A DNA stretch of 64,000 bases. Origin: SHVO01 sp050250575 (GTDB lineage Bacteria > Pseudomonadota > Alphaproteobacteria > Rhodospirillales > Rhodospirillaceae). The DNA is taken from assembly GCA_050250575.1 (NCBI GenBank), contig JBFWOJ010000004.1, positions 186,001 to 250,000 of the forward strand. Direction: 5' to 3'. The notes beneath the pieces are model-generated. The model did no database searches. It was not told where the DNA came from and worked only from the letters and a program-made list of their open reading frames with translations. Both the position numbers and the translations under genes were made by a program. Shown one piece after another: positions 39,500-47,981 of the stretch (position 1 is the first letter of the stretch; the number at the start of each line of letters is the position of its first letter).

Positions 39500-39724
39500 C
39501 TAAACGGCGCGGCGGTAGGCCAGCAAGCTGTGGACTTTCGTCTCCTCGCCGTCTTTCCAGCCGCGCTTGCGGCAATACCCCTCGGCGGCGACGCGCGCAT
39601 ACTCTTTCGTTGCAAAGGTGCCGGCCAGGACGGCGATGCGGCCGCGGAAAGTCACGGAGACTTTCCCTGAGCATTCGTCGTAGGTGTAGCTCATGCCGGC
39701 TTCGTACTTGGGGGCAGAGGCCAT
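39500..39724 (-). CDS. small hypothetical protein (74 residues)
   Basis: This short basic protein starts MASAPKYEAGMSYTYDECSG and contains TFRGRIAVLAGTFATKEYAR and AAEGYCRKRGWKDGEE. I recognise no family. Two cysteines are present and there is no signal or membrane segment. ATG 39724 is taken as the start because the sequence becomes protein-like there. It is downstream of the copy B operon terminator, so it has its own promoter. Confidence 0.55.
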   Translation of the reverse strand: MASAPKYEAGMSYTYDECSGKVSVTFRGRIAVLAGTFATKEYARVAAEGYCRKRGWKDGEETKVHSLLAYRRAV

Positions 39725-39831
39725 CGGCGTCCTTTCGGTCGGTGACGGCCGCACCGTGAGCCGCAAAGGTTAACGGCGGCTAAACGCTGGAAAAACCTGC
39801 TGTATTCGCGGCTGGAAAGGCGCCGCTCAAC

Positions 39832-39859
39832 AAAAAACCCCGGATTTCTCCGGGGTTTT
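39832..39859 (-). terminator. intrinsic terminator of the copy B module operon
   Basis: An 11-bp perfect stem (39834-39844 with 39849-39859) with a 4-base loop is followed on the minus strand by a run of T (forward A run 39832-39837). It starts about 20 bases after the last stop of the operon. Confidence 0.92.
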
Positions 39860-39881
39860 CGTTCGTCGAGTCTCTCGTCTA

Positions 39882-40988
39882 CTACCGCTCGCTTGCCGCG
39901 GTGCGGGTCACGCCCGGCTGCGCCGGTGTCGCGTCGGCGACGGCCTTGTCCGGATGCACGATATACACCTGGGCCATGTTGAGCGTGATGGCGCTCGAGA
40001 TCGCGGTGTTCTGGCCTTTGTCGTCCGGATACGCGTCGGCGAACTTTTTCACCTGCCAATGGAACTCGGCCGCTTCCAGCTGGCCGTAGGACAGATGGTG
40101 GGTCGACCAGCTGGTCAGCCACTTGTAGAGCGAGTCCACGTCGTAATAGCCGGCGATCAGGCCATCGGCGCGCGTCGGGGTCAGCTTCATCTCGAAACGC
40201 ATGTCGCGGATTTTCATGGAGTAGGGCACGCCGCTGAAAATCTGCCACGCCCAGATGCCGTCCTTGGCTTCGGTCTTGAGCACGCCGCCTTCGATCTTGC
40301 CTTTGAAAGTCTGGATCATCTTCTGGCCGTACTTCATGTCGACGCGCTGCGTGCCGCCCGGGGCGACCTTTTCGCCCGAAGCATCCAGCAGCAAGGGATC
40401 GCGGCCGCGATAGACGGTCACCGTCACATCCGGATCGTCCGCGAGACTGTCGACTTCGGTGAGTTCGAGCAGGATGCGGTTGTACCCGAAGTCCGGGATC
40501 TGCTTGTTCGCGAACAGCTGCAGCTGGCCTTCAGGCCCGCGGAACTGCGAGTTGCAGCCGGTCACATGATAGAAGGCGTTGTCGATGCCTTTCTCGCCGG
40601 TCGGGCTTGTAAAGTCGTCGGCATCGACCTTGCCGTCGAGGTTCAAGCCGTTGGCGATCTTTCCCGTCACCGTGATGTAGTCGAACTTGTTTCCGCCGAG
40701 ATCGTCCGGATACATCTTGATCGCTTCACGCGCGAGCTGCGTTTCTGCGACCGGCCCGAGGTTCGGGAACAGCGTCTTGAAGATTTCACGCGGACCGTTG
40801 CCCGACAGCCCGCGCGGACATTCCGCCTTGCCGTCCGGCGTCTGGTACATCGTCCAGTGCAATTCGGTGGTGACATAGCCGATGCGGCGATCGGTGATGA
40901 CGGAGTCGCCTTCGGCGGCCTGCGCGGCAGTACCGAACCCGAGCGCCAGCAGCGAGGCTCCCATCAGCAGTTTGGACGTCGTCTTCAT
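39882..40988 (-). CDS. exported unknown protein with GIDN motif (module copy B)
   Basis: This 368-residue protein starts with a clear signal peptide (KLLMGASLLALGFGTAAQA) after GGAGGAAG. I cannot name its family. It holds NGLNLDGKVDADDFTSPTG and then GIDNAFYHVTGC, and near the end DDKGQNTAISSAITLNMAQ. The same blocks in the same order occur in the island protein at 33370-34506, so the two are paralogs. In copy A this gene is first in the operon, while here it is last. Aspartate-rich NLDGKVDADD could be a calcium loop (inference). Confidence 0.8.
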   Translation of the reverse strand: MKTTSKLLMGASLLALGFGTAAQAAEGDSVITDRRIGYVTTELHWTMYQTPDGKAECPRGLSGNGPREIFKTLFPNLGPVAETQLAREAIKMYPDDLGGNKFDYITVTGKIANGLNLDGKVDADDFTSPTGEKGIDNAFYHVTGCNSQFRGPEGQLQLFANKQIPDFGYNRILLELTEVDSLADDPDVTVTVYRGRDPLLLDASGEKVAPGGTQRVDMKYGQKMIQTFKGKIEGGVLKTEAKDGIWAWQIFSGVPYSMKIRDMRFEMKLTPTRADGLIAGYYDVDSLYKWLTSWSTHHLSYGQLEAAEFHWQVKKFADAYPDDKGQNTAISSAITLNMAQVYIVHPDKAVADATPAQPGVTRTAASER

Positions 40989-41026
40989 TTCTTCCTCCAC
41001 ACTCACAATCGCTCGTTGAGACGCTG

Positions 41027-42379
41027 CTAGCCGCGGCGTCCGCCAAATTCTTCCCGGATATAGAAGGCCCGGAACCCATTGCGCTTGCCTTGCCACTCGC
41101 CCATGCCGTTGCCTTCGATGTCGCCGGGCGCTTTGTCGCCTGCATAGGTATACACCGGGCGCCCGCGATAGGCCCACACGCGCAGCGCACCGCTCTGGTT
41201 GGCCTGCGCTTCGCGGCCGGTCTTGGGATCGACCCATACGATCGACCACAGCTGGCTCGTCGGCTTTGCGTTGGCCGAAGGCTGAACGTAAGGCCACATC
41301 TTCAGGGCGCGGTCCCAGTTGCCGCCGCCGGCAATGGCGATGCGGTAGACCTGTGGGCTGTCCATGGTGTCGCACGCCAGCTGGTCGAGGGAATCATCGC
41401 CGCAGGTGTAGAAGTAGATCGTCTTGCCGTTCGCATCGGCCAGCACTTCGCCGGTCAGGGTTTCCTGCACGGTGAAATCGCTGGGAGGCTTTGGCGCGAC
41501 CTGCGTGTACACGTTGTGCCACCCCGGCACGTCGCCGCCGTTGAGGCTCTCGCGCTTGGTGTCTTCGGTGAAGCTGTAGACCGGCATCTTGCGGAACGCC
41601 CATTGGCGCACGCCCGGAGCCCGCTGGATGATCGACCATTCGCCTTGCGGCTGGGCCGAAGCCGGGGCGAGCGCCGGGATCCAAATGCGGGCGCACTCGC
41701 CGGTGCAGTTTGATTTGCCTCGTGCGTCGTTGTCCCAGCTGTAGACCGAATAGCCGCGCTCGTTCACCACCATGCGGCCTTGCAGCGTCGTCACGACATT
41801 GAAGCCCGGCGGTATGTTCGGCCGCGGGCCAAGCGGCAGGCGCGCTGGCTGCGTGCCGCTGCCGCCGTCGGGAAGCGTGCCCGAGCCGCCGTTGGTCTCG
41901 CCGGGGGCCTTGTCGAGGATCGAGGTGTACACGGGCAGCTGGTCGTAGGCCCACTGCTTCTTGCCGTCCGGACGCGTAATCACGGTCCACAGATCGACCG
42001 GCTTCGCATCTTCCGGCGCCAGCAGCGGCGGCCAAGTGGCCGCGCAGGACAGGCGTGTGTCCAGTTCGGGCAGGTCCATGCCGGGCGGCCACGGGCTCAT
42101 CATGCCGGCGGTCTGCTTGGTGACTTCGTCCGTGCAGGTCGACTTGCCTTTCGGGTCGCCGGAGAAGCCGACGCGCATGGCCTTCTGCGGCCACACGTAA
42201 AGGGTCATGCCCTTCTCGTTGGTGAACACAGGGCCTTCGAGGTCGGTGATGCGCACCTGCACGCCCGGGGGCGTCGGCGCGCGCACATAGTCTTCCACCA
42301 AGCGCTGCTGCGCGAGCGCCGCGCCGGCTGCGCCGCAGGCCACGCCGGCCAAAAGAAGAACTTTGAACGACTCCCTCAT
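41027..42379 (-). CDS. secreted Lipoprotein_15 repeat protein 2 (module copy B)
   Basis: This 450-residue exported protein has a signal peptide (VLLLAGVACGAAGAALAQQ) and three Lipoprotein_15-type repeats. Characteristic pieces are GMTLYVWPQKAMRVGF, GKKQWAYDQLPVYTSIL, YSVYSWDNDARGKSNCTGEC, RQWAFRKMPVYSFTEDT and ALRVWAYRGRPVYTYAGDKA. Cysteine pairs recur in each copy. It is a close relative of the next gene (42404-43747) and more distant from the island protein at 28876-30261. ATG 42379 starts the signal peptide; an in-frame GTG at 42397 is the alternative. Role unknown. Confidence 0.83.
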   Translation of the reverse strand: MRESFKVLLLAGVACGAAGAALAQQRLVEDYVRAPTPPGVQVRITDLEGPVFTNEKGMTLYVWPQKAMRVGFSGDPKGKSTCTDEVTKQTAGMMSPWPPGMDLPELDTRLSCAATWPPLLAPEDAKPVDLWTVITRPDGKKQWAYDQLPVYTSILDKAPGETNGGSGTLPDGGSGTQPARLPLGPRPNIPPGFNVVTTLQGRMVVNERGYSVYSWDNDARGKSNCTGECARIWIPALAPASAQPQGEWSIIQRAPGVRQWAFRKMPVYSFTEDTKRESLNGGDVPGWHNVYTQVAPKPPSDFTVQETLTGEVLADANGKTIYFYTCGDDSLDQLACDTMDSPQVYRIAIAGGGNWDRALKMWPYVQPSANAKPTSQLWSIVWVDPKTGREAQANQSGALRVWAYRGRPVYTYAGDKAPGDIEGNGMGEWQGKRNGFRAFYIREEFGGRRG

Positions 42380-42403
42380 CTCAAACGACCTCACCACGTT
42401 TTG

Positions 42404-43747
42404 TTAGCCGCCGCGGCGGCTGAAAGCTTCGCGCACATAGAAGGCGCGGAAGCCGTTGCGGTAGCCCTGCCACTCGCCGATGCCGTTGCCTTCCATGTCG
42501 CCCGGCTCCTTGTCGCCGGCGTAGGTGTACACGGGTCGTTTGCGATAGGCCCATACCCGCAGCGCACCCGGCTGATTGGCCGCCGCTTCGCGGCCGGTCA
42601 TGGGATCAACCCAGACGATCGACCACAGAAGGCTTGGGATCTTTGCGTTCGCGCTCGCCTGCACATACGGCCACATCTGGCGCGCGCGTTCCGGATTGCC
42701 GCCGCCGGCAATGGCGATGCGGTAGACCTGCGGGCTGTCCATCAGATCGCACGACATCTGGTCCTGGGAGTCATCGCCGCAGGTGTAATAGTAGATCGTC
42801 TTGCCTTTGGCGTCGGCGAGCACGTCGCCGGCCAGGGTCATCTGGACGGTGAATTCGGACGGGTTCGGCGGCGCGAGCTGGGTGTAGACGTTGTGCCAGC
42901 CCGGAACTTCTTCGCCCGCGTTGCCGGCGCGTCCCGTGTCTTCCGAGAAGGTATAGACCGGCTTCTTGCGGAACGCCCACTGGCGCACGCCCGGAGCGCG
43001 CTGGAAAATCGTCCATTCGCCCTGCGGCTGCGCGGAAGCCGGAGCCAGCGCGGGAATCCAGACGCGGGCGCAGTCGCCCGTACAGTTCGATTTGTTCGGA
43101 CCGTCGTTGTCCCAGGTGTACAGCGAGAAGCGCTGTTCGTTGACGACAAGGCGTCCCACGCGCGTGGTCAGGACGTTGAAGCCCGGCGGCACGTTCGGCG
43201 GCGGGGACGCGATGTCGCGCTCCGCGGGCTCATCGCCGCCGCGGCGGCTGATGCTGGACGCGCCGTTGGTCTCGCCGGGACGGCTGTCGAGGATGGAGGT
43301 GTAGACGGGCTGCTTGTTGTAAGCCCACTGCTTCTTGCCGTCGCTGCGCGTGACGACCGTCCATTGGCCGAGTGGCTGGGCGTCATCGGACGCCAACAGC
43401 GGCGGCCAGGTCGCCGCGCAGGACTTGCGCTGATCGACTTCCGGCAGATCGAGGCCGCCCGGCCACGGGCTCATCATGCCCGCGGTCTTCGTGGTCGGCG
43501 TGTCTTCGCAAAAGGACTTCTCTTTCGGATCGCCGGCAAATCCGATGCGCATCGCCTTCTGCGGCCAGGTGTAGAGCGTAAGGCCGCGCGCGTCCGCGAA
43601 CACGGGACCTTCCAATTCGCTGATCACCACCTGAACGCCGGGCGGCATCGGCACCTTCGCATAGTCTTCCACCATGCGCGTCTCGGCGGCGCTCGCGGCG
43701 CCGCCGAGGACGAGGGTCATGGTCAATGCGAAACTAACGGCCTTCAT
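42404..43747 (-). CDS. secreted Lipoprotein_15 repeat protein 1 (module copy B)
   Basis: This 447-residue paralog of the neighbouring gene has a signal peptide (FALTMTLVLGGAASAAE) and three repeats, with the pieces GLTLYTWPQKAMRIGFAGD, GKKQWAYNKQPVYTSILDS, FSLYTWDNDGPNKSNCTGDC and ALRVWAYRKRPVYTYAGDKE. The N-terminal PPGVQVVISELEGPVFAD matches its neighbour almost residue for residue, showing a recent tandem duplication. It lies 14 bases after the DUF1552 gene. Function unknown. Confidence 0.83.
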   Translation of the reverse strand: MKAVSFALTMTLVLGGAASAAETRMVEDYAKVPMPPGVQVVISELEGPVFADARGLTLYTWPQKAMRIGFAGDPKEKSFCEDTPTTKTAGMMSPWPGGLDLPEVDQRKSCAATWPPLLASDDAQPLGQWTVVTRSDGKKQWAYNKQPVYTSILDSRPGETNGASSISRRGGDEPAERDIASPPPNVPPGFNVLTTRVGRLVVNEQRFSLYTWDNDGPNKSNCTGDCARVWIPALAPASAQPQGEWTIFQRAPGVRQWAFRKKPVYTFSEDTGRAGNAGEEVPGWHNVYTQLAPPNPSEFTVQMTLAGDVLADAKGKTIYYYTCGDDSQDQMSCDLMDSPQVYRIAIAGGGNPERARQMWPYVQASANAKIPSLLWSIVWVDPMTGREAAANQPGALRVWAYRKRPVYTYAGDKEPGDMEGNGIGEWQGYRNGFRAFYVREAFSRRGG

Positions 43748-43761
43748 CCGATCGTGACCTT

Positions 43762-45111
43762 TTAGACGACGATTTCGCCGATGGCCTTGTTCGTCTGGTT
43801 CGACTGGTTGCCCCAGGTCGGCACTTCGACGCCGACCGCGTGCATCAGCGTGTAGCCCAGGCGGCAGCCGGTCGTGCCCTTGCCGTCGACGTGCAGCCCG
43901 GTCTTGAGCTTGCCGCCGGCGCGGCCGGCCGAGAACATCGGCAGGTTTTCGATCGAGTGGATCTTGGCGAAGCTCTGGTCGGTCGAGGCATAGATCGCGA
44001 CGTTGTCGAGCAGCGTGCCGTCGCCTTCCTTCACCTTGTCGAAAGCGCTGACGAAATAAGCCCAGTTCTCGAACGCACGGCGCAGGAACCACGACACCAT
44101 CGGCTGGTAGCCCAGCTTTTCGTCCACCGGCTCTTCGTGGCTCGCGGTGTGGTGCGGTTTCTCGTAGTCGGGCTTGGTGGTCGAAGCGAACGACTTCGAA
44201 TACAGCATGTTGAACACGCGCGTCTGATCGCAGGCGAGCGCCATCACGAGAATGTCGGTCATCAGTTGGTGACGCTTGTTCACCAGCTCGAAGTCCACGC
44301 CGGTCGCGATGTCGGCGCGCACCGGCTTCGGCGCAACGCAGGCCGGCCGCGGCTCGGGCTTCGTCAGCTGGCGCTCGAACTGCTTTTCGAGATCGCGCAG
44401 GCCGGTGAAGTACTGATCGATGCGCTGCTTGTCTTCGGCACCCACCAGCTGCTCGAGCTTCTTGGTGTTGTCCATGACGCTCGAGATCACGCTCTGGCGC
44501 ACCATGATCTTCGGGTTTGGCTTGAACTCTTTCGCGTTCGGATCCTGGAAGTCGGGACCGAAGACGGTGGTGTACAGGCCGAGCGCCGAGCCTTCCGAGG
44601 TGTTGACCAGCGTCGCGCTTTCGTAGGACTGGGTATCGCGCGGATCGCCGGTGGCGGTCATGGTCAGCATCGGGAAGCGGCTGGTTGTGCCGACCTTCTT
44701 GGCGACCGTGACGTCGATCGTTTCACCCGGCTTGTCGTTGCCGGTCATCGGCGCGAAACCGGAACGCAGGATCATCCACCCGGTGGTGTGGCACAGGTTT
44801 GGCGCGGCGTCGCGGAAGCCGTTGAACCCGGTGTAGAGGTTGATGTGCTTCTGCACCGGACGCAGGGATTCGATTTCCTCGGGCAGCTCCCAGTTGGCGC
44901 CGTATTGCTTCGGCTTGAAGATCTTCTCGCTCATGCCGAGACCCCAGCCCCATGTGCCGAAACGGATCGGCATGGGCGAGCCGTCGGCAAGGGCGTTGCC
45001 GTTGCCGTTGAGGAAGATGTTGAGCAGCGGCAGTCCGACCGTGACCGCCGAACCGCCCAGCATGCCGCGCAGCACGCGGCGGCGGCTCAGTGTATCGAGA
45101 AACGAATTCAT
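43762..45111 (-). CDS. Tat-exported DUF1552 protein (module copy B)
   Basis: This 449-residue DUF1552 protein has a twin-arginine signal (LSRRRVLRGMLGGSAVTVG) and the same blocks as the island copy: FGTWGWGLGMSEKIFKPKQ, LYTGFNGFRDAAPNLCHTT, MALACDQTRVFNMLYSKSF and AIYASTDQSFAKIHSIENLP. GGAGGAC precedes the ATG. Its partner DUF1592 gene is immediately upstream (18 bases). The repeated pairing of these two families in both loci supports a physical or functional complex, which is inference. The codon use is more GC-biased than in the island copy. Confidence 0.9.
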   Translation of the reverse strand: MNSFLDTLSRRRVLRGMLGGSAVTVGLPLLNIFLNGNGNALADGSPMPIRFGTWGWGLGMSEKIFKPKQYGANWELPEEIESLRPVQKHINLYTGFNGFRDAAPNLCHTTGWMILRSGFAPMTGNDKPGETIDVTVAKKVGTTSRFPMLTMTATGDPRDTQSYESATLVNTSEGSALGLYTTVFGPDFQDPNAKEFKPNPKIMVRQSVISSVMDNTKKLEQLVGAEDKQRIDQYFTGLRDLEKQFERQLTKPEPRPACVAPKPVRADIATGVDFELVNKRHQLMTDILVMALACDQTRVFNMLYSKSFASTTKPDYEKPHHTASHEEPVDEKLGYQPMVSWFLRRAFENWAYFVSAFDKVKEGDGTLLDNVAIYASTDQSFAKIHSIENLPMFSAGRAGGKLKTGLHVDGKGTTGCRLGYTLMHAVGVEVPTWGNQSNQTNKAIGEIVV

Positions 45112-45129
45112 GGTGTCCTCCTCGTCAAA

Positions 45130-46881
45130 TCAGTGAGCCGCGGGCGCCGGCCCGTTTGGCGTTAAAGTGGCGGCCGAAGCGGTGGCTTGTGGAACAGGTT
45201 CGGAAACGCGAATGAAGGCGTCGGACAAAGCGATCGCACGCATCAGATCGGGAATGCGATAACCGCTCGACGCGAATACTTTCGTCAGGGCGTCGATCTG
45301 GTCGTTGGAATCGTTGGCCAGCGGTCCGCCCATGCCGTAGCTGTAGACGCGGCGTACCAGGCAGCGCGGGACCTGCTGATGGTTGCGCAGTGCCTGCGAG
45401 AGGCCGGCGATGTCCTTGAAGTTGGCGCCGTCCAGGGTACCGCTGGCGTCGATCGGCACGCCTTCTTCCGAGGTGCGGTATTGACCGCCGCCGTCGAAGT
45501 TCTCGAGGGCAAGACCCATGGGATCGGTGATCTTGTGGCAGCCCGCGCACACCGGGTTCTGGAGATGGAAGTTCACGCGGTCGCGCGCCGTGCGGAAGGG
45601 CGAGGTGGGATCCTCGAGCGCGGAGAAATCCACGTTCGGCGGCGGCGGCGGCACTTTCTGGCACAGGAACAGCTCGCGTAGCGCCTTGCCGCGCAAGGTC
45701 GCCGAGCTGCGCGCGGGGTGGGCGTGCACCGTCAGGAACGAAACGTGCGTCAGGATGCCCATGCGTGGGCTCGATTCCGGGAAGGTGTAGGGCGTCCAGC
45801 CCGGGCGCGTCGGCACGCGGTAGATGGCCGCCAGCGCCGGTGACATGAACGTGTTCTTGGTGGTGAACAGATCGCGGTAGTCGCCTTTGCGCGTCACGAC
45901 ATGGTCGACCACCGTGCGCAGCGTCTGCTCGCGAGCGTCGCGCAACGCCGTGCCGGTGACGATCGGATACACCGCGCCGTCTTTCGCCAGGTTGTCGAAA
46001 TCTTCAAACGCGAACATGTCGTCGAAGAACGCGCGCACGCCGTTCTCGAGCTTCGGGCTCGCCAGCATCATCTCGACGGCCTTCGCCCGGCCTTTCGGGG
46101 TCAGGATTTCGCCGCTTTCGGCCATCTTTAGCAGCGTGTCGTCGGGAACCGTATTCCACAGGAAGAACGAAAGACGCGAGGCGACGCTGTAGGCGTCCAG
46201 GCGTTTTTCGCCCGGCTTCTTCGGATCGGCCTCGGCGATGTCGGTGATCATCAACACATTCGGGTCCACCAGCATGCCTTCAAGCACGCCGGCGAGCCCT
46301 GCGTAGAAATCCTTGTTGCTGTCGGCGGCCTTGTTGGCCTTGGCAACGTATTCGGCAAGCAGTTCTTTGGAGAGCGGACGGCGATAGAGCAGCCGGCCGG
46401 TCTGGGCGATGAACTTGGTCGCGCAGGCTTCATCGGCCGCGGCGATGTCCTTCGGCTTGCACGGGACGAGCGAATCGCGGTGCGAGGGGATTTCCTGCTC
46501 GAGGTTGCCGTTATCGACGACCTGGGAGGCCACCGCGGCGGCCGCGCGCTGCAGCTTCATCATATCGCCCGACGTGACGCCGACTTTCGCCGCTGCACTC
46601 GAGACCAGCCCATCGGTGCGGGTCAGGGGGCCGAGCGGTCTGCCCGGCTTGATGTCGGCGCCGAACACATCGGCTATGACATTGGCGTACTGGTTCGCGG
46701 TCATCAGGCGCACGCGTGCGGCCGAGGTCGTATCGGGAAGGGCGGCCACGGCCGGCGCGGCGGCCGCTGGCGCGGCCTCGCCGCCGCCCGGCTGCGAGCA
46801 GCTCGCCAGCACCAGCGCAGTCGTCGCCGTTATGCCCGCGAGACGAAGTGAACGATGAGAAACGAAGTCAAACAGACGCAC
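45130..46881 (-). CDS. DUF1592/DUF1588 haem-c-type lipoprotein (module copy B)
   Basis: This 583-residue protein has the same DUF1587-1595-1592-1588-1585 string as 31621-33366. Marks are VRLMTANQYANVIADVFG, LLYRRPLSKELLAEYVAKA, SRLSFFLWNTVPDDTLLKM and the haem motif in CAGCHKITDPMGLALENFD near residue 445. Here the signal ends in a lipobox (LVLASC, Cys28), so it is a membrane-anchored lipoprotein, unlike copy A. I set the start at GTG 46881, seven bases after a strong GGGAGGAG; the longer frame to 47031 runs through the promoter. It is the first gene of the five-gene operon. Confidence 0.9.
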   Translation of the reverse strand: MRLFDFVSHRSLRLAGITATTALVLASCSQPGGGEAAPAAAAPAVAALPDTTSAARVRLMTANQYANVIADVFGADIKPGRPLGPLTRTDGLVSSAAAKVGVTSGDMMKLQRAAAAVASQVVDNGNLEQEIPSHRDSLVPCKPKDIAAADEACATKFIAQTGRLLYRRPLSKELLAEYVAKANKAADSNKDFYAGLAGVLEGMLVDPNVLMITDIAEADPKKPGEKRLDAYSVASRLSFFLWNTVPDDTLLKMAESGEILTPKGRAKAVEMMLASPKLENGVRAFFDDMFAFEDFDNLAKDGAVYPIVTGTALRDAREQTLRTVVDHVVTRKGDYRDLFTTKNTFMSPALAAIYRVPTRPGWTPYTFPESSPRMGILTHVSFLTVHAHPARSSATLRGKALRELFLCQKVPPPPPNVDFSALEDPTSPFRTARDRVNFHLQNPVCAGCHKITDPMGLALENFDGGGQYRTSEEGVPIDASGTLDGANFKDIAGLSQALRNHQQVPRCLVRRVYSYGMGGPLANDSNDQIDALTKVFASSGYRIPDLMRAIALSDAFIRVSEPVPQATASAATLTPNGPAPAAH

Positions 46882-47002
46882 GTCTAAACTCCTCCCGGAA
46901 GCCAATTTTCCGGCTCTTGGATCAGGCCGGTCCCAGGCTTCCCATATTCTAATGTGCGGACTGATAATCCGCGCGGAAAATATCGCCGCCAAGGGTTGCG
47001 TA

Positions 47003-47031
47003 TATAAATAACACGACCGGTCGGTCATCAA
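47003..47031 (-). promoter_or_regulatory. promoter with TetR-type palindrome in the spacer (copy B operon)
   Basis: On the minus strand a TTGATG -35 (47026-47031) and a TTTATA -10 (47003-47008) are separated by exactly 17 bases. Inside the spacer lies the perfect 10-bp palindrome CGACCGGTCG (47014-47023), the form of a TetR-family operator in alphaproteobacteria. A repressor bound there would block RNA polymerase. No TetR gene is in the window. The start codon is about 115 bases downstream of the expected transcription start. Confidence 0.7.
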
Positions 47032-47277
47032 AATGATTCTAAAGTAACCCGGACGTGACAGCCGGGGCCGGGACAGGTCCGTCCCGCGCCGAGGTCAGCG
47101 CTTGGCCGCGCCGTGCGCCTGTTCGCCGAAAAACAGGCGCCCATCACAATCCGTCACCCTATTATATAGCCAACTATTACAATTTCTGAGTAGTATATTG
47201 TCGGCTATATATAGCAACGACAGTTCAATTTTAGGAGCCGTCGGGGTTGTTCCGATCCAGGGAAGCGGTCGAGTCGT
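47032..47277. other. gap between copy B promoter and wrbA
   Basis: There is no gene in this stretch. The part 47155-47235 is AT-rich with several TATA runs, unlike its surroundings. No terminator for wrbA with a T run was seen. Confidence 0.4.
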
Positions 47278-47877
47278 TCAGCCGGACAGAGCTGCGGCCG
47301 TCCTTGCCACCAGTTCTCCCTGAAACCTGGCGCCTGCCAACTCGGTTTCCGACGGCTGGCGGGTGCCGTCGCTGCCGGTGATGGTGGTCGCACCGTACGG
47401 CGCACCGCCGACGACCTCGTCGATCTTCATCTGGCCTTTGAAGCTGTAAGGCAGGCCCACGATGATCATGCCGTAGTGGAGAAGATTGCCGATGATCGAG
47501 AACAGCGTGGTCTCCTGGCCGCCGTGCTGTGTCGCGGTCGAAGTGAAAGCGGCGCCGACTTTGCCGGTCAGCGCGCCCTTCGCCCACAACGCGCCGGTCT
47601 GATCCAGAAACGCCGCCATCTGGGACGCCATCCGGCCGTAGCGTGTGCCGACGCCGACAACGATCGCGTCATAGCTCGGAAGCTCTTCGACCTTGGCGAT
47701 CGGGGCTTTCTGGTCGAGCTTATAGTGCGCCGATTTTGCGACCTGCTCCGGCACTGTCTCGGGCACGCGCTTGATATCGACGCTTGCGCCGGCTTTGCGC
47801 GCGCCCTCGGCCACGGCCTCGGCCATTTGTTCGATATGACCGTAAGACGAGTAATACAACACCAAAACCTTGGCCAT
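47278..47877 (-). CDS. wrbA: NAD(P)H:quinone oxidoreductase WrbA
   Basis: This 199-residue flavodoxin-like enzyme reduces quinones by two electrons with FMN. Marks are VLVLYYSSYGHIEQMAEAVA (FMN phosphate loop), VGVGTRYGRMASQMAAFLDQ and the long STATQHGGQETTLFSIIGNL loop, all typical of WrbA. Length is normal. It is the first of several minus-strand stress or metabolism genes and seems to be a single unit. Confidence 0.96.
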   Translation of the reverse strand: MAKVLVLYYSSYGHIEQMAEAVAEGARKAGASVDIKRVPETVPEQVAKSAHYKLDQKAPIAKVEELPSYDAIVVGVGTRYGRMASQMAAFLDQTGALWAKGALTGKVGAAFTSTATQHGGQETTLFSIIGNLLHYGMIIVGLPYSFKGQMKIDEVVGGAPYGATTITGSDGTRQPSETELAGARFQGELVARTAAALSG

Positions 47878-47981
47878 TCACGCGTTCCTTCGTGCAATTG
47901 AATCTGAAACCGGCGCGAAGCCCGTAACGGGCAGGCCTGGGCTTCGCGGCGACAACAAGAACGCCGTAGAAATACTTTCGT

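Noticed and set aside
41780..43765. 661-residue open frame on the plus strand
   Set aside because: It spans two Lipoprotein_15 genes on the other strand, which have signal peptides and repeats; the frame itself has none.
43840..45165. 441-residue open frame on the plus strand
   Set aside because: It is antisense to the DUF1552 gene of copy B and has no recognisable domain.
45125..45664. 179-residue minus-strand frame inside the DUF1592 gene
   Set aside because: Same strand but a different frame within the coding region of the haem-c protein; the DUF1588 and DUF1585 motifs are in the other frame.
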